Positions 1-12,321 are shown, counted from the first letter of the stretch. The stretch is DNA of 64,000 nt from Nepenthes gracilis (GCA_033239525.1 BSYO01000033.1:4269501-4333500), one strand, 5' to 3'. Translations and numbers: made by a program. The notes: generated by a model from the sequence alone, not told the origin.

Positions 1-960
1 TTGGAGTATAGGATGTAAACAGTCCCTTTTTAGACGTGACATGTAGGATAGCACCTGAATCAATTACCCAACCAGATTCCATGTCTGTCAGGTTTGCCAC
101 TTCTCCTTAACATGTCAGCAGGAGATCCCCACTTGTGACTACTGAGACGGAGGACGTTTCCTCCCCGCGTCCTTTGTCACCTTTCTCCTTCTCTGCATTT
201 TCTCGCTTCCATTTGAAGTAATGCTTCTTGACGTGGCCCTTTTTGCCACAATGATGGCACTCCAGGTTTTGGTATCTGGACCGTGACTTGCTGCAACCTT
301 TTTCTCTTGATTTCTGGTGGCGACCTCTACTTCTTCCCCTGGATTCGATCACTAGCACCTCAGAATGAGGGGACGATGATGTTCCTTGCGACCATCTAGA
401 CTCGTTCATGAGCAGAGAGGCAATAATCTCGTCCAACCTTAAAGTATCCTTGCCGAACGGTAAGATTGTGACGATATGATCATAGGTGGCCGGTAGAGAA
501 GCCAGTAGAACCAACGCCTTGTCCTCCTCCTTGATTTCCTCATTAAGAGCAGACATCTGCGTCAATATCAGGTTAAACTTCGTCAAAATGTTTTTTTCTC
601 AAAACTCCTCCTTACGATAACAAGAAGCCATAAACCGCTTCTTTACGTGCGATTTGGTTGTTAGAGATTTGGACTTGTAAGCGACTCTCCAACTTCTCCA
701 GGACCTTTGCCGGATCGGTTAGGCAAGAACTTCTTGGAGAGTGTTGTCGCAGTAATTTAATGAAACAGATTTGCAAAATCCCTCTTGTCTTGCCATTCAT
801 CGTCGGTCAGATTTTCAGGCTTTTCGTCCTTCTTCAACGCCTTCACTGTCCCTTCTCTCGTCAGAATGTTCTTCACCCTCTCTTGCCAGAGAATGAAGTT
901 GCCATGCCCGTTAAACTGCTCAATGTTGAACGGCAGATTATTTGACGACGAGGATGCCAT
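1..960 (-). pseudogene. Copia gag and start of protease, frameshifted
   Basis: Gag starts at 960 with a Copia-type N-terminus (MASSSSNNLPFNIEQFNGHG). It runs to about 757, shifts frame through 612-800, and continues at 107-586 with the helical gag core. A nucleocapsid knuckle follows (CHHCGKKGHVKKHY): three CCHC ligands are present, but the last cysteine is Tyr. Arg/Lys-rich stretches flank it. Left of 107, in another frame, the protease motif VIDSGA (Asp-Ser-Gly near 53-61) followed by HVTSKK is readable to the window edge. Two frameshifts and the lost zinc ligand make this a pseudogene. Family assignment is confident from motif order. Confidence 0.85.
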
Positions 961-983
961 TAAAACAGAGTATGAAACCTGTC

Positions 984-995
984 TTTAATACCACC
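984..995 (-). promoter_or_regulatory. Copia primer-binding site (tRNA-Met type)
   Basis: TGGTATTAAAGA on the minus strand lies directly downstream of the LTR end. It differs in a few bases from the plant Copia consensus TGGTATCAGAGC. Confidence 0.55.
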
Positions 996-1804
996 TGTTG
1001 GGAAATATGGCGATAGACTTTCCCACTCAAATAACACAGTAAAGAAGATGAACGAAGAAGAACAATGAACACAAGAATTTTACGTCGAAAAACCTTATCA
1101 ATCAAGGGAAAAACCACGGGACAATCCGTCCACTGAAACGCATTTCACTATGTGAGAGATTTGGGAACAAATTTTCCCTGTTACACAGTAGAGAATAAAG
1201 AGAAATCGAAGAACAGAGCAATGACAACACACACACGATTGTTTTCAGTTCCTCTTTCCTTCACCGTTTTTCTCTCTCGCTCTCTCTAGTACTCGGGCAC
1301 ACTCACACACCCCTCGCATACATGTATTCAGCAAGTTACAATACTTGCTTTTGAAAAACCGCACACTGAGAGATCTAGGACAATTTTCCCTCCAGAAAGG
1401 ACAGGATCAATCCTTGCCAACAATATGAATATTCCCTATCAAAAACGCCTCCAGCATAGCCGTTTGAGATCACGTATCTCCAGAAAAATCGCCTGAGTTG
1501 GCGTTATCTTCGATTTCTAGCGGCTAATTGTCGTTGGCCATCGCGTTCTTGAGAGACCGGCCAACACCCCCCTGATCGCGTCAAAATTTGCCCTTCGGAA
1601 TCTCTCGGTGAATCCGGTTTCTTAACTTGCCAAACCGGTCAACATTGTTTCATTAATGTTGACCCGTCAATCAATCAACTCCATTATCAAATCCATCAAT
1701 CCAATTGTGTTGACTGTAATTTCTTTCCTTTATAAAACAGCACATTTGTACTCCGCCCAAGTTCTTCGATCACAAGAACTTCTTCACGGGAGTGATTCCC
1801 AACA
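996..1804 (-). repeat. Copia 5' LTR, 809 bp
   Basis: The segment starts TGTTGGGAAA and ends CCCAACA on the plus strand, giving the terminal inverted TG...CA ends of an LTR. Immediately inside (minus strand) is TGGTATTAAAGAC, close to the TGGTATCAGAGC site complementary to initiator tRNA-Met used by plant Copia elements. Gag begins 35 bases further on. The partner LTR is outside the window. Confidence 0.8.
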
Positions 1805-2782
1805 GTTTTCGAACTCACTTATAAATAATTTCCTTTTCCTTGACTTAACTGCCACTCATATGAAAAGTGAAGAGAGTGAGTGCAAGAGAAGTGATGAGCA
1901 AAAGAGAAAACATTTTCTATGAGTTGTGATTTAAATGATAAGGCTTTCTTGTCTTGAAATTATTCAATCACTATCAAATACTTATTCCAAACCTATGAGT
2001 CTTTGGAGTTCTATTGATAGCTTAGGTTCTAAAATTTCAAAAGTGTTGATTTTTCGTAACATTGTGAAGTAAAGTCTAAAAGGAGATTGAAAAATATCCA
2101 ATTTCGTTGCTAAAAAGTAAATCTGAATAGGAATCATATGACAAGAGTAAGTCGACTAAGGATTAGCGTATTTATATCACTTGGCTTGTAAATTAATTTT
2201 TTCATAATGGATTTATTTTGCCTGACTTGAGAAGTCAAAAGGTTTTACTCAATAACTATTTAGTTCTTGAAATTTCCCTTCGTTATCACATGATATGTTC
2301 ATTTATTTCCACATTTTATTTGTTGCATACATTAGTGATGTCGGATGAGTAGTATTGATTTTTTATACTCATAGTATCTAGAGGCAAATATTCTATACAT
2401 GTATCAATTATTTGCATAACTTAGTCTTCTACAGCGTAAATGGTCAAAACTGTAGTGGATAAGAACTACCCAATTTTGTTTCCAGAATCAAAAGGGCACT
2501 GAGTTTCTAACAGACATTGCTTGCAGAACAATATTGAAAACTTCCATTTCTCAAGAGTATAATGGAACATGGAGATTGTTGAAATTTTGAATTTGCAATA
2601 CAATTACACATAATTAGTATTGAGTAATTTGGATGTCAAAGTATTTCCATCTAGTGTTCCAAATTAGGTTAGGAATGCGAGAAACAATGCAATCATAACT
2701 TTTCCATTCATTTTAATCATTACAAAGGCTCCTGATAGAGTTCGGAAATAGTAAATTGCTCCAGAGGAATTGAAGTCGATAC
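1805..2782. other. No gene seen between Copia LTR and HD-gene fragment
   Basis: AT-rich sequence. I searched the minus strand for the missing downstream exons of the HD-domain gene and recognised none. No LTR ends or RNA genes are evident. Confidence 0.5.
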
Positions 2783-5086
2783 CATTTGAAGCCATTTAGA
2801 ACCCGAGGAAGGAACTCGCGCTCAAACATGTGACTGAACGGCCCATGACCCACATCATGCAATAGTCCTAGATGTACGCCAATTGAGTGAAAAATAGCAG
2901 ACGCAGATGAAGTATGAATGACCCAACTGCATGACAAGGCATAGTTATTACCAGCAAGTCTCACAGTCTGTACATCAAACTGGTCAATTCCAAGCTCCGA
3001 GCCCTACCGAGAGTGCATGTATATTAATGCAATATACTCTCAACTTTTATTGCACATAAAACAGTGGGAACATAAAGACATTTCCTACTTGGTGATTGAG
3101 AATTTGACGAACAGCTGCATCAGCAAGCCAATATACTCCCAGCGAATGCTCAAACCTAGAATGTACTGCTCCTGGATAAACCAAATTGGCTACCCCTGAA
3201 ATGCCAAAACTCTTCAACACAGATTTCACGGTACACAGATGAGGAAAGAAACACATAAAACAGAACAAATTGAAAATACATGTGAAAAAACATCTCTGAT
3301 TGGTAGAAATAGCGACAGTGGAATGGCAAAAAACTTGAAGCTGACCATTTTGGCCATTTATTACACGTTGTGACCATCAAATCCTTGTCTGACCAAAGCC
3401 TGTCTATAAGTCTCAGTTGATTTCATTGTACTTAAGATGATTGCGGTTCGCACCATTTCTGACAATAAGATCTTAGTTTATGGAGGCACATAGGGGCCGA
3501 CATCATAGAACGATAGCTAGTAGAAGTTGTCAGTCATCTATTACAAATAAGTACACCTTTCTGGTTAAAAGAAAAAGAAAAGACAGGAAGATTCACTCAC
3601 AGATCAGTTACCAAAAAGTACTCTAACTACTCCATTTATGCGAGTGAGACTGTGCAGTTATCGTCCTTACAAGATACAAGAAAGTTTAACAATAGACATG
3701 AGCTACCAGGTCCATTTTAAGCTTAATATCATACATGATGAAAAGCGTAACAAGTTTTTCAACTCATAAAGATGATAAGCACTATCTTCAATTAAAGAGC
3801 TGAAACCGTATCACCAAATACATAAAACACTCCTGACACTGAATATTTGAGACACTTCAAGGCTCACCAAGCTGTTTAAGATCACGAAGTCTGCAATATA
3901 CCAATTCAGAAAGGCAATAGTTAAAAAATATTTCAATATAAGGAGAAAAGAAAATGTTGCGCAAACACTTGCCTTTGAAATTGTTCGGTGTCAATGAACT
4001 TCAGACAGAGCTGCAAACATCAAAATGAACCGTAACCTAATTCTCTCGCTTATAATAATTTGACAGTAGGTTGTCAAAAAAATGATGATAAAGAAATAAG
4101 AGCACATTAAAACTGTACATTCCGATTATATGGAAAAATCTATCTGAAAGTGCATCTCTATTCAAATATACAGCTTCATATTCCAGCGACAAAATACAGA
4201 ATACTAGATCTATTGAGACACTTGTGGTTCGACACTGACATCAAAAAAAGATAATCCTAAAATACAACAGTCTACTTTTATAGCCTCAAAGGTAAACAAA
4301 AAAAAAAAAAGGAATAAACAACAGTTATACCGCAGTGATGCAACAAAGAATTTGCAAACTCAATTTATTGAGAAAGGAACATCAACATAACTTAAGAAAC
4401 ATCTGCCATTTTAACCAAAAACAAAAAAACAAAAAAACCAAAAAAAAACAAAAAACAAAACAAAACAAAAAAGCTTCAAAATTATAAGAGGTATACAAAA
4501 AATAAATAACATCGAATCCAACGACAAAATGAAAAAATCGCAGTTATATAGCTTCAAACTTATGAAAGGGAAAAAACGCAGTTATACTCTTGCGAATTAA
4601 GAATTCGCAAACTCCATTGATTGAGGAGGCAACATGAACTCTCAGTGCACCCGCGCGTTCATCGCAGGTGCGATATTCCATTCATTCTGTATTTCATCGG
4701 TCGAATAAACTAGAATTAACCATTCCGAATGAAGATATTATATTCAGTATAAATCAGAATCAATCAACTAATGCAAACTCAATTATGCGAGTAGAGAAAA
4801 AGTCATAGTAATTGTGTCGATCAAGGAATTCCACATTTCTGCCAATCTTTACGCTACCAAAATTTCTAATCATCGCTATTCGACTTAACATAACAAGCAC
4901 TTAGTGAGAAACAATCCGAAGGTACCTGCAACAAGAGAAATTTCCGAAAACCAACAAAAATATATTAGATACCGGATCGAGATTTATATTTCCGTAGACG
5001 TTGTCTCGGACGTGCTTAGAGAATCGACGGTCGTATGTTGCCGAGAAGTTGAACCTCCGCTGTTCATCATTGTAGCAGGCTCCCAT
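2783..5086 (-). pseudogene. Truncated SAMHD1-like HD-domain phosphohydrolase gene
   Basis: Six exons on the minus strand join in one frame: 5086-4973, 4010-3973, 3890-3868, 3195-3089, 3003-2952, 2867-2783. The start is ATG at 5086 (MGACYNDEQ); an upstream in-frame ATG at 5164 is possible. The protein contains DRRFSKHVRDNVYGNI, FIDTEQFQRLRDLKQLG, LVYPGAVHSRFEHSLGVYWL, LGIDQFDVQTVRLAG and LLHDVGHGPFSHMFEREF. These are hallmark blocks of plant and animal SAMHD1-type dNTP triphosphohydrolases. The first metal-binding His (in RFEHS) and the HD pair (in LLHDVGHG) are present. Recognisable coding stops after about 140 residues, against roughly 450-500 usually expected, so the distal metal-binding Asp and C-terminal half are missing. 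Introns are GT-AG except the second, which looks GC-AG. It is most likely a truncated pseudogene; a very long intron leading outside the window is an alternative. Confidence 0.85.
4011..4972 (-). other. First intron of the HD-domain gene fragment
   Basis: The donor GTATCTAAT follows the codons for NLDP, and the acceptor TTTGCAG precedes the exon encoding LCLKFIDTEQ. It contains A-rich runs (around 4299-4310 and 4415-4470) but no recognisable gene. Confidence 0.6.
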
Positions 5087-5464
5087 CCTCCACACCCAGC
5101 GAGCAACCAAGGGAGAGAGAGGTAGGAGTGCAAGAAATTTGGATTGATGTTCCAAGTGCGCCAAAGAGTTGATGTTCGCTTTATTTATTTACTTACAGGT
5201 AACCAAAGGTTACGGACTCCTCAATTTCCCACTATGTAAGTTTATAAATAAAAAATTGTGCAATATAAATTAAATTCGTAATTAAAAATCTCAAACTGAT
5301 TTACAGAATAAAATTATGTACTGCTACAGTAAACATTCTATATTGGGTGGTTAAAGTCATATAAATTAATAATTGACGTGTATTTTAATTTATATTGTTT
5401 ATGATAATTCTTTTAAAAAATTATTACATAATAAATAATAATATATAATAATTTTTTTTAATAA
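5087..5464. other. Upstream flank of HD-gene fragment, AT-rich
   Basis: This stretch holds the possible N-terminal extension to 5164 and then AT-rich DNA. No clear TATA box or other gene is seen. Confidence 0.4.
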
Positions 5465-6025
5465 AAAGAGAACTTGTACATAAATGAAGAGATAATGTCT
5501 TTCAAATTTTATCTATAGACAATGATGGGTACACCCATGACGCAGGCCAATCTGGTCACAACAAGGAATGGTCCGATGGCTAGTCCATTAGCCAACAAAG
5601 CCCAACGTAGAAGCAAAACCCAGAAACTATCCAACCAACCTGTCTATTACATACAGGCCCGTGAGGGACCAACGGTTCACCATTAGAGGATAGCCTCTAC
5701 AATTCCACCAATCGCGACAAAGTCAACCTTTTACCTCAGTAATAGAAAGAGAACTTATGCATAAATCAAGAGATAATGTCTTTCAAACTTTATCTATCGA
5801 CTATGATGCGTTCACTCACGACACGAGCCGATCTAGTCATGGTAAGGAACGATATGGCGGCCAGCCCATTAGCCAGCAAGGCCCAATGTAGAAGCAAATC
5901 CTAGAAGCTATCCAACCAGCCTGTCTGTTGTGTACAGGTCTGTGAGGGACCAATGGCCTAACCTTAAAGATAGTCTCTACAACTCCACAAATCGTATCAA
6001 AGTCAACCTTGTACCTCAATGATAG
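5465..6025 (+). repeat. Tandem duplication, two units of about 281 bp
   Basis: Unit 1 (5465-5745) and unit 2 (5746-6025) align along their whole length. Both begin AAAGAGAACTT, carry GAGATAATGTCTTTCAAA, GTGAGGGACCAA and CAAAGTCAACCTT, and end in TAATAG or GATAG. They differ by scattered substitutions, so the duplication is old. Each unit contains a copy of the LTR-start motif TGATGGG/TGATGCG. Confidence 0.85.
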
Positions 6026-6805
6026 CAACCTGGTAGCGCAGAAGACGCTGGTAGCGTAGGTCTCAACCAATGGAGTTGGTGGTTAATCATGGAAAATTGT
6101 TATGCCCGCTGTCCAATGGCAGTCCAACCAACCCGCGCGAAGGGAGACCTTGCCCTTGTCGGCCACCACCAGTCAGGGTCGTATCAACGCCACAAGACGA
6201 TATCTGACACAGTGGCTCCTGTTAACGCCCAATAGTTGACAAATTTCAAAGGGATACTTGTCATTAGTCTTGACACCAAAGCCTTCCCCGTGAACCATTA
6301 TAAATTACCTCATTGTCCTCAAAATGAGGGGAAACTCTCAATAGATATACCACGCATAAGCAAGACTCAAAGAACAATGAGAGAACCTGGCTTTCTTTCT
6401 CATAATAGTTTTTCTCTCCCATAATGAGTCACTCCCTATCAAGTATAACCCGAGTAAGCCACTGACCGCATATAATCAGTAAAGAGTTCAGTCCTCATTC
6501 CTCTTCAAGCCGCCCTATATTAGGCGCACCTACAGGAGCCAGTCTTCCTCTCACACCACTACTCACGTGCAATTATGTATTATTTAATATCCTCCTTACA
6601 TCTTTTTATTTTCATTAGAAAGATTTTTGACTTGAATATCGGAAGATAAATTGGGAAGTGAATCTCCTCAATTCTCTGACTTCCTGTTTGTGATTTGTGG
6701 TATACAAGTTCCACGTTAGCAGCAACGGAAATCAGATCCACTCAATTTGACATGCAGCGAAAGATCGGATGACTATCTAATCCGTACCACAATTCAATAA
6801 TAAAA
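5523..6805 (+). repeat. Gypsy-type solo LTR-like segment (copy 1)
   Basis: It starts TGATGGGTACACC, the same 13 bases that begin the LTR of the minus-strand gypsy element at 33724. Its last 200 bases (AAATTGGGAAGTGAATCTCC ... TGTGGTATACAAGTTCC ... TAATCCGTACCACAATTC) align with the LTR ends of the gypsy element in the oxidoreductase intron. No gag-pol follows. The right boundary is approximate and no target duplication was found. Confidence 0.55.
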
Positions 6806-7655
6806 AACACATTAGACTATTTTTTTAAAATACTAATAGTTGATTTTTTAATATAAAAATACATATTCTTTTATAAAAAGTTTTATACTTTTATAGATAT
6901 ATTATTTTATAAAAAGTTATACTCTTTTATTTTATTAAATATATTCTTCTATAAATAGTCATATATTTTTATTTATTTTTATTAAGAAAATAAATTAAAT
7001 ATTTTTTTATTATTTTAAGTTATTTTAATTAAATTATAAATTATAAATAATTAATATAAATATAAATTTTAAATATTATTATCAATATAGTCTATATATA
7101 GATATCAATTAAAAAATTATTCTAATATGAAGGACCGAAAAATTTACCCTGTGTAATGAGATGTAATAATAATTCAATTTATTAATGTTAATGCTGAGGA
7201 GTGACCAAATTGGATCAAACATGATAGTCTATCCGTCCTATTAAAGTTTACAATCTTTCAAAACTTAACCAATGGTGACATCTGGACACGGGTCAGTGGG
7301 TTTATTTTAAACTAATTGGTTTAATCAAATTTGAATTAGGACAACTTTGTTATACAAATTTTTACCTTACAAGGAGATTAAATAAGAAAATAACACAATT
7401 AAATAGTATTTCATTCCTTATGATATGTATCTTTTAATGGGTTCAGTAGTCATAGACCTGAAAGGCAGGGCCCCCACAGTATGCCACAATTTATCTCCAA
7501 TCCAACAAAACTTTTTTAAAGTGAATAGTCCTACATTGTTCAAGCAAAAGGAGTGTGTCCGTAGAAAGCACTATAAAGTCAGACACCTCAAATTTGAGAG
7601 GACAAGATTGGAGAAGCTCCACAAGCTCCAAGTGACTTGACGCTCACAAGAAAGA
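6806..7655. other. AT-rich stretch, nothing recognised
   Basis: Long A/T runs. A short open frame at 7425-7640 has no recognisable family features and is probably chance. Confidence 0.4.
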
Positions 7656-7659
7656 GGGC

Positions 7660-8390
7660 TTTCCCTCTGTCTTGGAGTCAGGAGTTTTCCGTCCCGGAAC
7701 CAGGAGTCTTTCGTCTCGAAACTAGAAGCCATCCGTCCTAGAGCCATGAGCCTTCCATCCTAGGAATCATGAGCCCTCTGTTTTGAAGTCACGAACATTC
7801 CGTCCCGAAGCCAAGAGCACTTTGTCTGGAAACCATGAGCCCTCCGAAGTGCAAGAACCACGAGCCTTCCGTCTATAAGCCATGTGCCCTCCACCCTAAA
7901 GCCACGGCTCCTTTGTCCCGAAGATAGGAGTATTTCAACTCGGAGCCATGAGCCCTCAGTCTCAGAGTCAGGAGCTTGCCGTCCAATAGTAAACTTTTTG
8001 CTCGTGTAACTAGGATGTTGACTCACCAGTGCAGTTTAGTCCTTCTCCTCTAAACTGCCCATCTGTGGACGCATCTCTAAACTGCTATTCTACTGGGTAT
8101 ACTTCTAAGCTACCCATCAGTTGGCGCATCCAAACGCTCCATCTACCACTATATGCATCTATTTATTTATCACATTCTCCTAACATCTTTCTATTATCTG
8201 ATAAATATTTCTAACTTGAGTGTTGAAGAATATGTGGTGGGAGTAATTTTCACCATCCTCTAACCTTCTATGTGTAATTTGTTATGTGTAGATTCCAGGT
8301 TAACAGTAACGGAGACCGAACCGGCTTCAGTTTAACCTATAGTGAAAAAATAAAAGGCTTTCTAATTCGTATTACAGCTCGAGAATACAT
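7660..8390 (+). repeat. Gypsy-type LTR-like segment (copy 2) with internal short repeats
   Basis: The right part (8190-8390) contains TTGAGTGTTGAAGAATATGT, TTTGTTATGTGTAGATTCCAG, AACAGTAACGGAGACCGAACC and a TTCGTATTACAGCTCGAGAA end. It parallels copy 1 and the LTRs at 38.4-38.6 and 49.06-49.24 kb. The left part is the 26-28 bp tandem array described separately. No internal coding region is attached. Confidence 0.5.
7666..7990 (+). repeat. Degenerate 26-28 bp tandem array
   Basis: About a dozen imperfect copies of a unit resembling GAGCCATGAGCCTTCCGTCC follow each other, for example CATGAGCCTTCCATCC, CATGAGCCCTCTGTTT, CACGAGCCTTCCGTCT and CATGAGCCCTCAGTCT. The array sits in the upstream part of an LTR-like segment. 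Confidence 0.8.
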
Positions 8391-9390
8391 CTAAAAAAAT
8401 TAACAATAATATGATGAAATTATATAAAATTATTAAAGTTACCGTATCATAAGAAATAAAATAGTAAAACTGATATTATATAGTCAATCAAATTTAATAA
8501 TATGTAAAATTTGGTTATTATACTCCGATTAGAGAATAATAACGGTAACTCCATCGTTTGCATGTGAAACGACGCCGTAGACCCACATGTTCCCACTGTG
8601 AAATGTTCACGAGGGTATCATGGCAAAAGAATAAAGAATATCCAGAGGGTCTGATTGATGGCACAAATAAATTCCGAATGAATTGAGTCTAATTGTGATC
8701 ATTTTTATTTACTATATTTTATATATTAATTAAATTTTATAAAATTTTAAATTATTTAGATCAAATCAATCAAACAATTTAATTTTAATTATTTTTAGTT
8801 GTAATTTTCTGGAGCTCTTTGATGTGAAATATTATTAAAAAAAAATATTTCCTACAAGCTAGTGGATACAATCAAATATGAAATTGACTCGATTTGTGGC
8901 TATTAATGGCTTACAAACTGTCAACCCACTAATGGATGTGAATGAACCAAATTATTAAATCCAGAATGAAAAAAGTTCATTCAAATTATTAGATGTTTGA
9001 ATAATTAAATTATTAGTAATACAAAAAAAGAAGTATTAAATGACTACTTAATTAATAAATTTAAATGATTAATTTTCACAAATAATTATATAAATCGAGG
9101 GGTAAATTATCGAATCAAATAAACAGTTAATGGGTCTTATGGATAAGTATTAAATCCAAAACTTATGTAATGGTTGGACTATTCAATTCCTAATTAACAT
9201 AAATTATCAATTAATGTGTAATCATACTTGTGAGGTTCGAGTCCTAATATTATCATAATCTTGATTAAATAAGCTGGTATATTGAGAATTAAGATCATAT
9301 GATAAAAAAAATTGGGTCAAAAATCAACATTGGATCGAATCACATCAAATTAAAGAATACCCGATCGGCATTCGATGTGCACCAATGCGT
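8391..9390. other. AT-rich stretch, nothing recognised
   Basis: No coding frame, RNA gene or LTR end could be recognised. Confidence 0.4.
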
Positions 9391-11580
9391 GAAAAACCGA
9401 CTACGTAGCGTCTGATGGAAGAATGACTGGTGTCTGAGCACCGAATCCAGAGTAGTAGCACTCAAAGCATGCTTGAAGGGACGCTTGAGTGTCAAAACTC
9501 GTGGTGTCAGTGCTTAAAGTACGCCTGAGTAGCATTCGTGTCTCGCAATATTAAGCCTCAATGCCTAACATGTGCCCAACCCTGCGCTCAAGCGCTACTC
9601 AGTATAAATAGTAAAACGTGGTTAATTTCTATCATTTTTCTCAGAAATTTCGAGAGATGAGAGAGAAACGAGGAGAAGAGTGAGAAGGAAAGAGATAAAG
9701 CCTTAGACACTCAATTTAAGTATATCTAAATTAGAATTTGATGAGAATTAAGTTAAGGCAAGTGTATTCCTAACATTTCTTCTCTTATTGCCGTTCGTTC
9801 TCAATTTTTATAAGTATTTTTTATTCTAAATATTCATACATGACATGAATTCGAAATTATGATGTTTATGTTTAATATGTATGTAAAATTATACTCATTT
9901 TTCTATAATTATACATAAAATTTAAGTCTAAACTTATATAGAGTGCATAAATCAACTGATTTCTGAAATTACTTTGTATGTATGTATTGAATTCATGATT
10001 TAATAATCTTATATATGATTTTCATATCCCTTGCTACATATGTTCTGAACTTTAAATATATATGTTTGTATGTCCTAAATTTTTAGCAAATAGGCTTGCA
10101 TGTTGAGATAAAACTGTTGTAGTAATTCTAAGATGCTAATTTTTTACATTTCTAGTTAAACTTGTTGCACTACATGCTAATTTAGCATTCAATGTGTTAA
10201 AAATCTATCACAACTTAAATTTTATAGAAAGTATAAGTTTTATATAATAAGAAATTACAAAATTTTTTAAAAAATGCTATAATTAAGCTAAAAATTTTAT
10301 ACATTTTTTTTCAGAATGAGAAAATTAAGAAAAATGAAGAAAAATATAGAATTTTTCTAAATATATGTATTGGACCATAGCTATATTTCTACAGGTAGCA
10401 TATTATAATATATTTTAATATATTATAATGATAAATTAAGGTTCAAACCTATCATCCGTAGGTGAGAAGAGACATTTGGCTTCATCTATAGGGTTATATA
10501 TATGATAGTCCACCTATGGGTCTTGAATAGTAGTGTACAACCTTTAGTTGTGTAAAAATAAATGTAATTCGATTTTTAATTATCCACTCTTTTAGTTGGT
10601 AAGACCTACTGATTATTGGTCATTAAGAAAATCAGAATTTCAGTATGTTTTAATGATAAGAAATAAACTAAAATATGTTAAAGAATTTTAAAAAATATTA
10701 ACCTAAATTTTCTGCATAAGTATTATAAAAATTTCATATCATTGTATCAAATTATTATTAATTATCTTTTTGATAGCTTTCGATATATTTTAAATACAAA
10801 AATATATGATTATTGATAAACTATATGCATTGTTAAGTTTTTAATTCATTTATTATTTATATTTTACTAACTATTTCAGATGAGAGATTTGGGTACATGT
10901 AAAACAAATAATATTGAAGGATGCACTAATATGAATAGTTTAGATTAAAATTTATAAATTTCTGATATTACATTTTCAATTTCAGATAGTAGTTAATATG
11001 CTAGTGATATTCAGATTTTGGTTTGTAATTTATGGGATGAGCAATAATTTAATTGGTGTCTTATGAATTTTTTAATAAAATTTACGATTTGAAGAGTCAT
11101 GGATGTCAGTTGTCCAACAGTAAAAAATAATAGACATTAATTTTAGATTGATATGTGTACCGTGATTATGTATTGGACAAATATAACTCCATAAGTAAGA
11201 TCCGACGTTACGATTTTAGTCAATATCGGAGCCACATAATGATATGACATATATTTGGATGCCGTGTCTATTTTATTCTATTTTATTATGCTTGGTCAAG
11301 GTTTGAACGTTAAGTTCTCATCCAGATGTTAGTTAGATGATAATTTCATTAATTAATAACAATTGGTTAATTATTAATGATGGGTTTGAGATTTGGGGAC
11401 ATGTCCTGACAATACTTATCAGGAATGGTATACTAATTGATAATAAAATTATAAATATGGATATTTTTTAAATAAATAAATCGAATTCGAGTCACTCATT
11501 AAAATAAGTAAGTATAGAGTTTTAATTCTCTATATACTTACGAATCTTAAAAATCATTGAGCTAAGTCCTCATTTCTAAC
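9391..11580 (+). repeat. Non-coding LTR-like region, plus orientation (family B)
   Basis: It contains a TATA-like AGTATAAATAG at about 9600 followed by a GA-rich stretch. At 10440-10640 there is a block (GAAGAGACATTTGGCTTC ... CACCTATGGGTCTTGAATAG ... TTAGTTGGTAAGACCTACTG) that recurs inverted at 16.0-16.17 kb. No protein-coding remnant is visible. It is plausibly a decayed long LTR or non-autonomous element; exact ends are unknown. Confidence 0.4.
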
Positions 11581-12321
11581 TCTCTCTAATCCTCAACCTT
11601 TCATATTTTATTTCCTTAGAAAAATTTATAATTTTAACCTTAAAAAATATTTTTAAAAATGAGTTTCATATATTCTAATTTCTTATTAGTTGTTATGATG
11701 CACAGAATTTAAATTATAAGATTCAAATGATTAACTTGATTTCATTAAAATGACTATCTGAATCCGATATATAGATATACATATCTCATGAGTTATTTTA
11801 AATTATTTTAAAATAATTATATAACAAAATTCCTTCAAAAATCTCCCCAAAATAATTAAGAAAACTACAAATTATAATCTTATCATTAAAGAATTTTTTT
11901 TTATTTTTTAAATGCAAACATCCTCCTACGAAACCTTTGCCTAAATTATATTCAAGCTTCTTTTTGTTTTTTTTTTTTTACCATCGTGAGAAAAGAAAAC
12001 CCGCAAGATAATATTTTGCTAAAATGTTTTTTTTTTTTGGGGTAAATTGTTTGCTAAAATGATATAAAAAGCAAATATTCTTTTACTTTTCCTTTACTTT
12101 GTCGTTTTCTTTTGTAACACTTTCGCTTTGCCTTCCACTAACTGATCTGTTATCAATCAGTCGTTGATTTGACCCTCCTAACAGTGCCGTGTTGGTAACT
12201 CCAAATTTATTCTCACGTTGGACCCTCAAATGTAATAATTATTGAACAATTTACGTTATATTATATTTAATAATTTATTAAAATAATTTAATGTTATAAT
12301 TTTATATAATTTTAATATTAT
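11581..12321. other. AT-rich stretch, nothing recognised
   Basis: Poly-T and A/T runs. No gene or element ends are seen. Confidence 0.4.

Larger units (their letters stand above)
1..1804 (-). mobile_element. 5' part of a degraded Ty1/copia retrotransposon
   Basis: Reading the minus strand from 1804 down, the order is LTR, primer-binding-like site, gag, then the start of the protease, where the window ends. This is the order of a Copia element on the minus strand. The rest of pol and the 3' LTR would lie left of the window, so the target duplication cannot be checked. Gag is broken by frameshifts, so this copy cannot make its own protein. Confidence 0.85.

Noticed and set aside
1656..1922. 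88-codon frame across the right end of the Copia LTR
   Set aside because: It straddles the LTR boundary at 1804 and shows no family motif.
7666..7990. Possible CRISPR-like array
   Set aside because: Units are contiguous and imperfect with no unique spacers, and the DNA is plant nuclear; it is a tandem repeat.
9391..9720. Possible host promoter and gene start (TATA-like AGTATAAATAG then GA-rich leader)
   Set aside because: No coding sequence follows for more than 2 kb and the neighbourhood is repeat-like, so an LTR promoter is the simpler reading.
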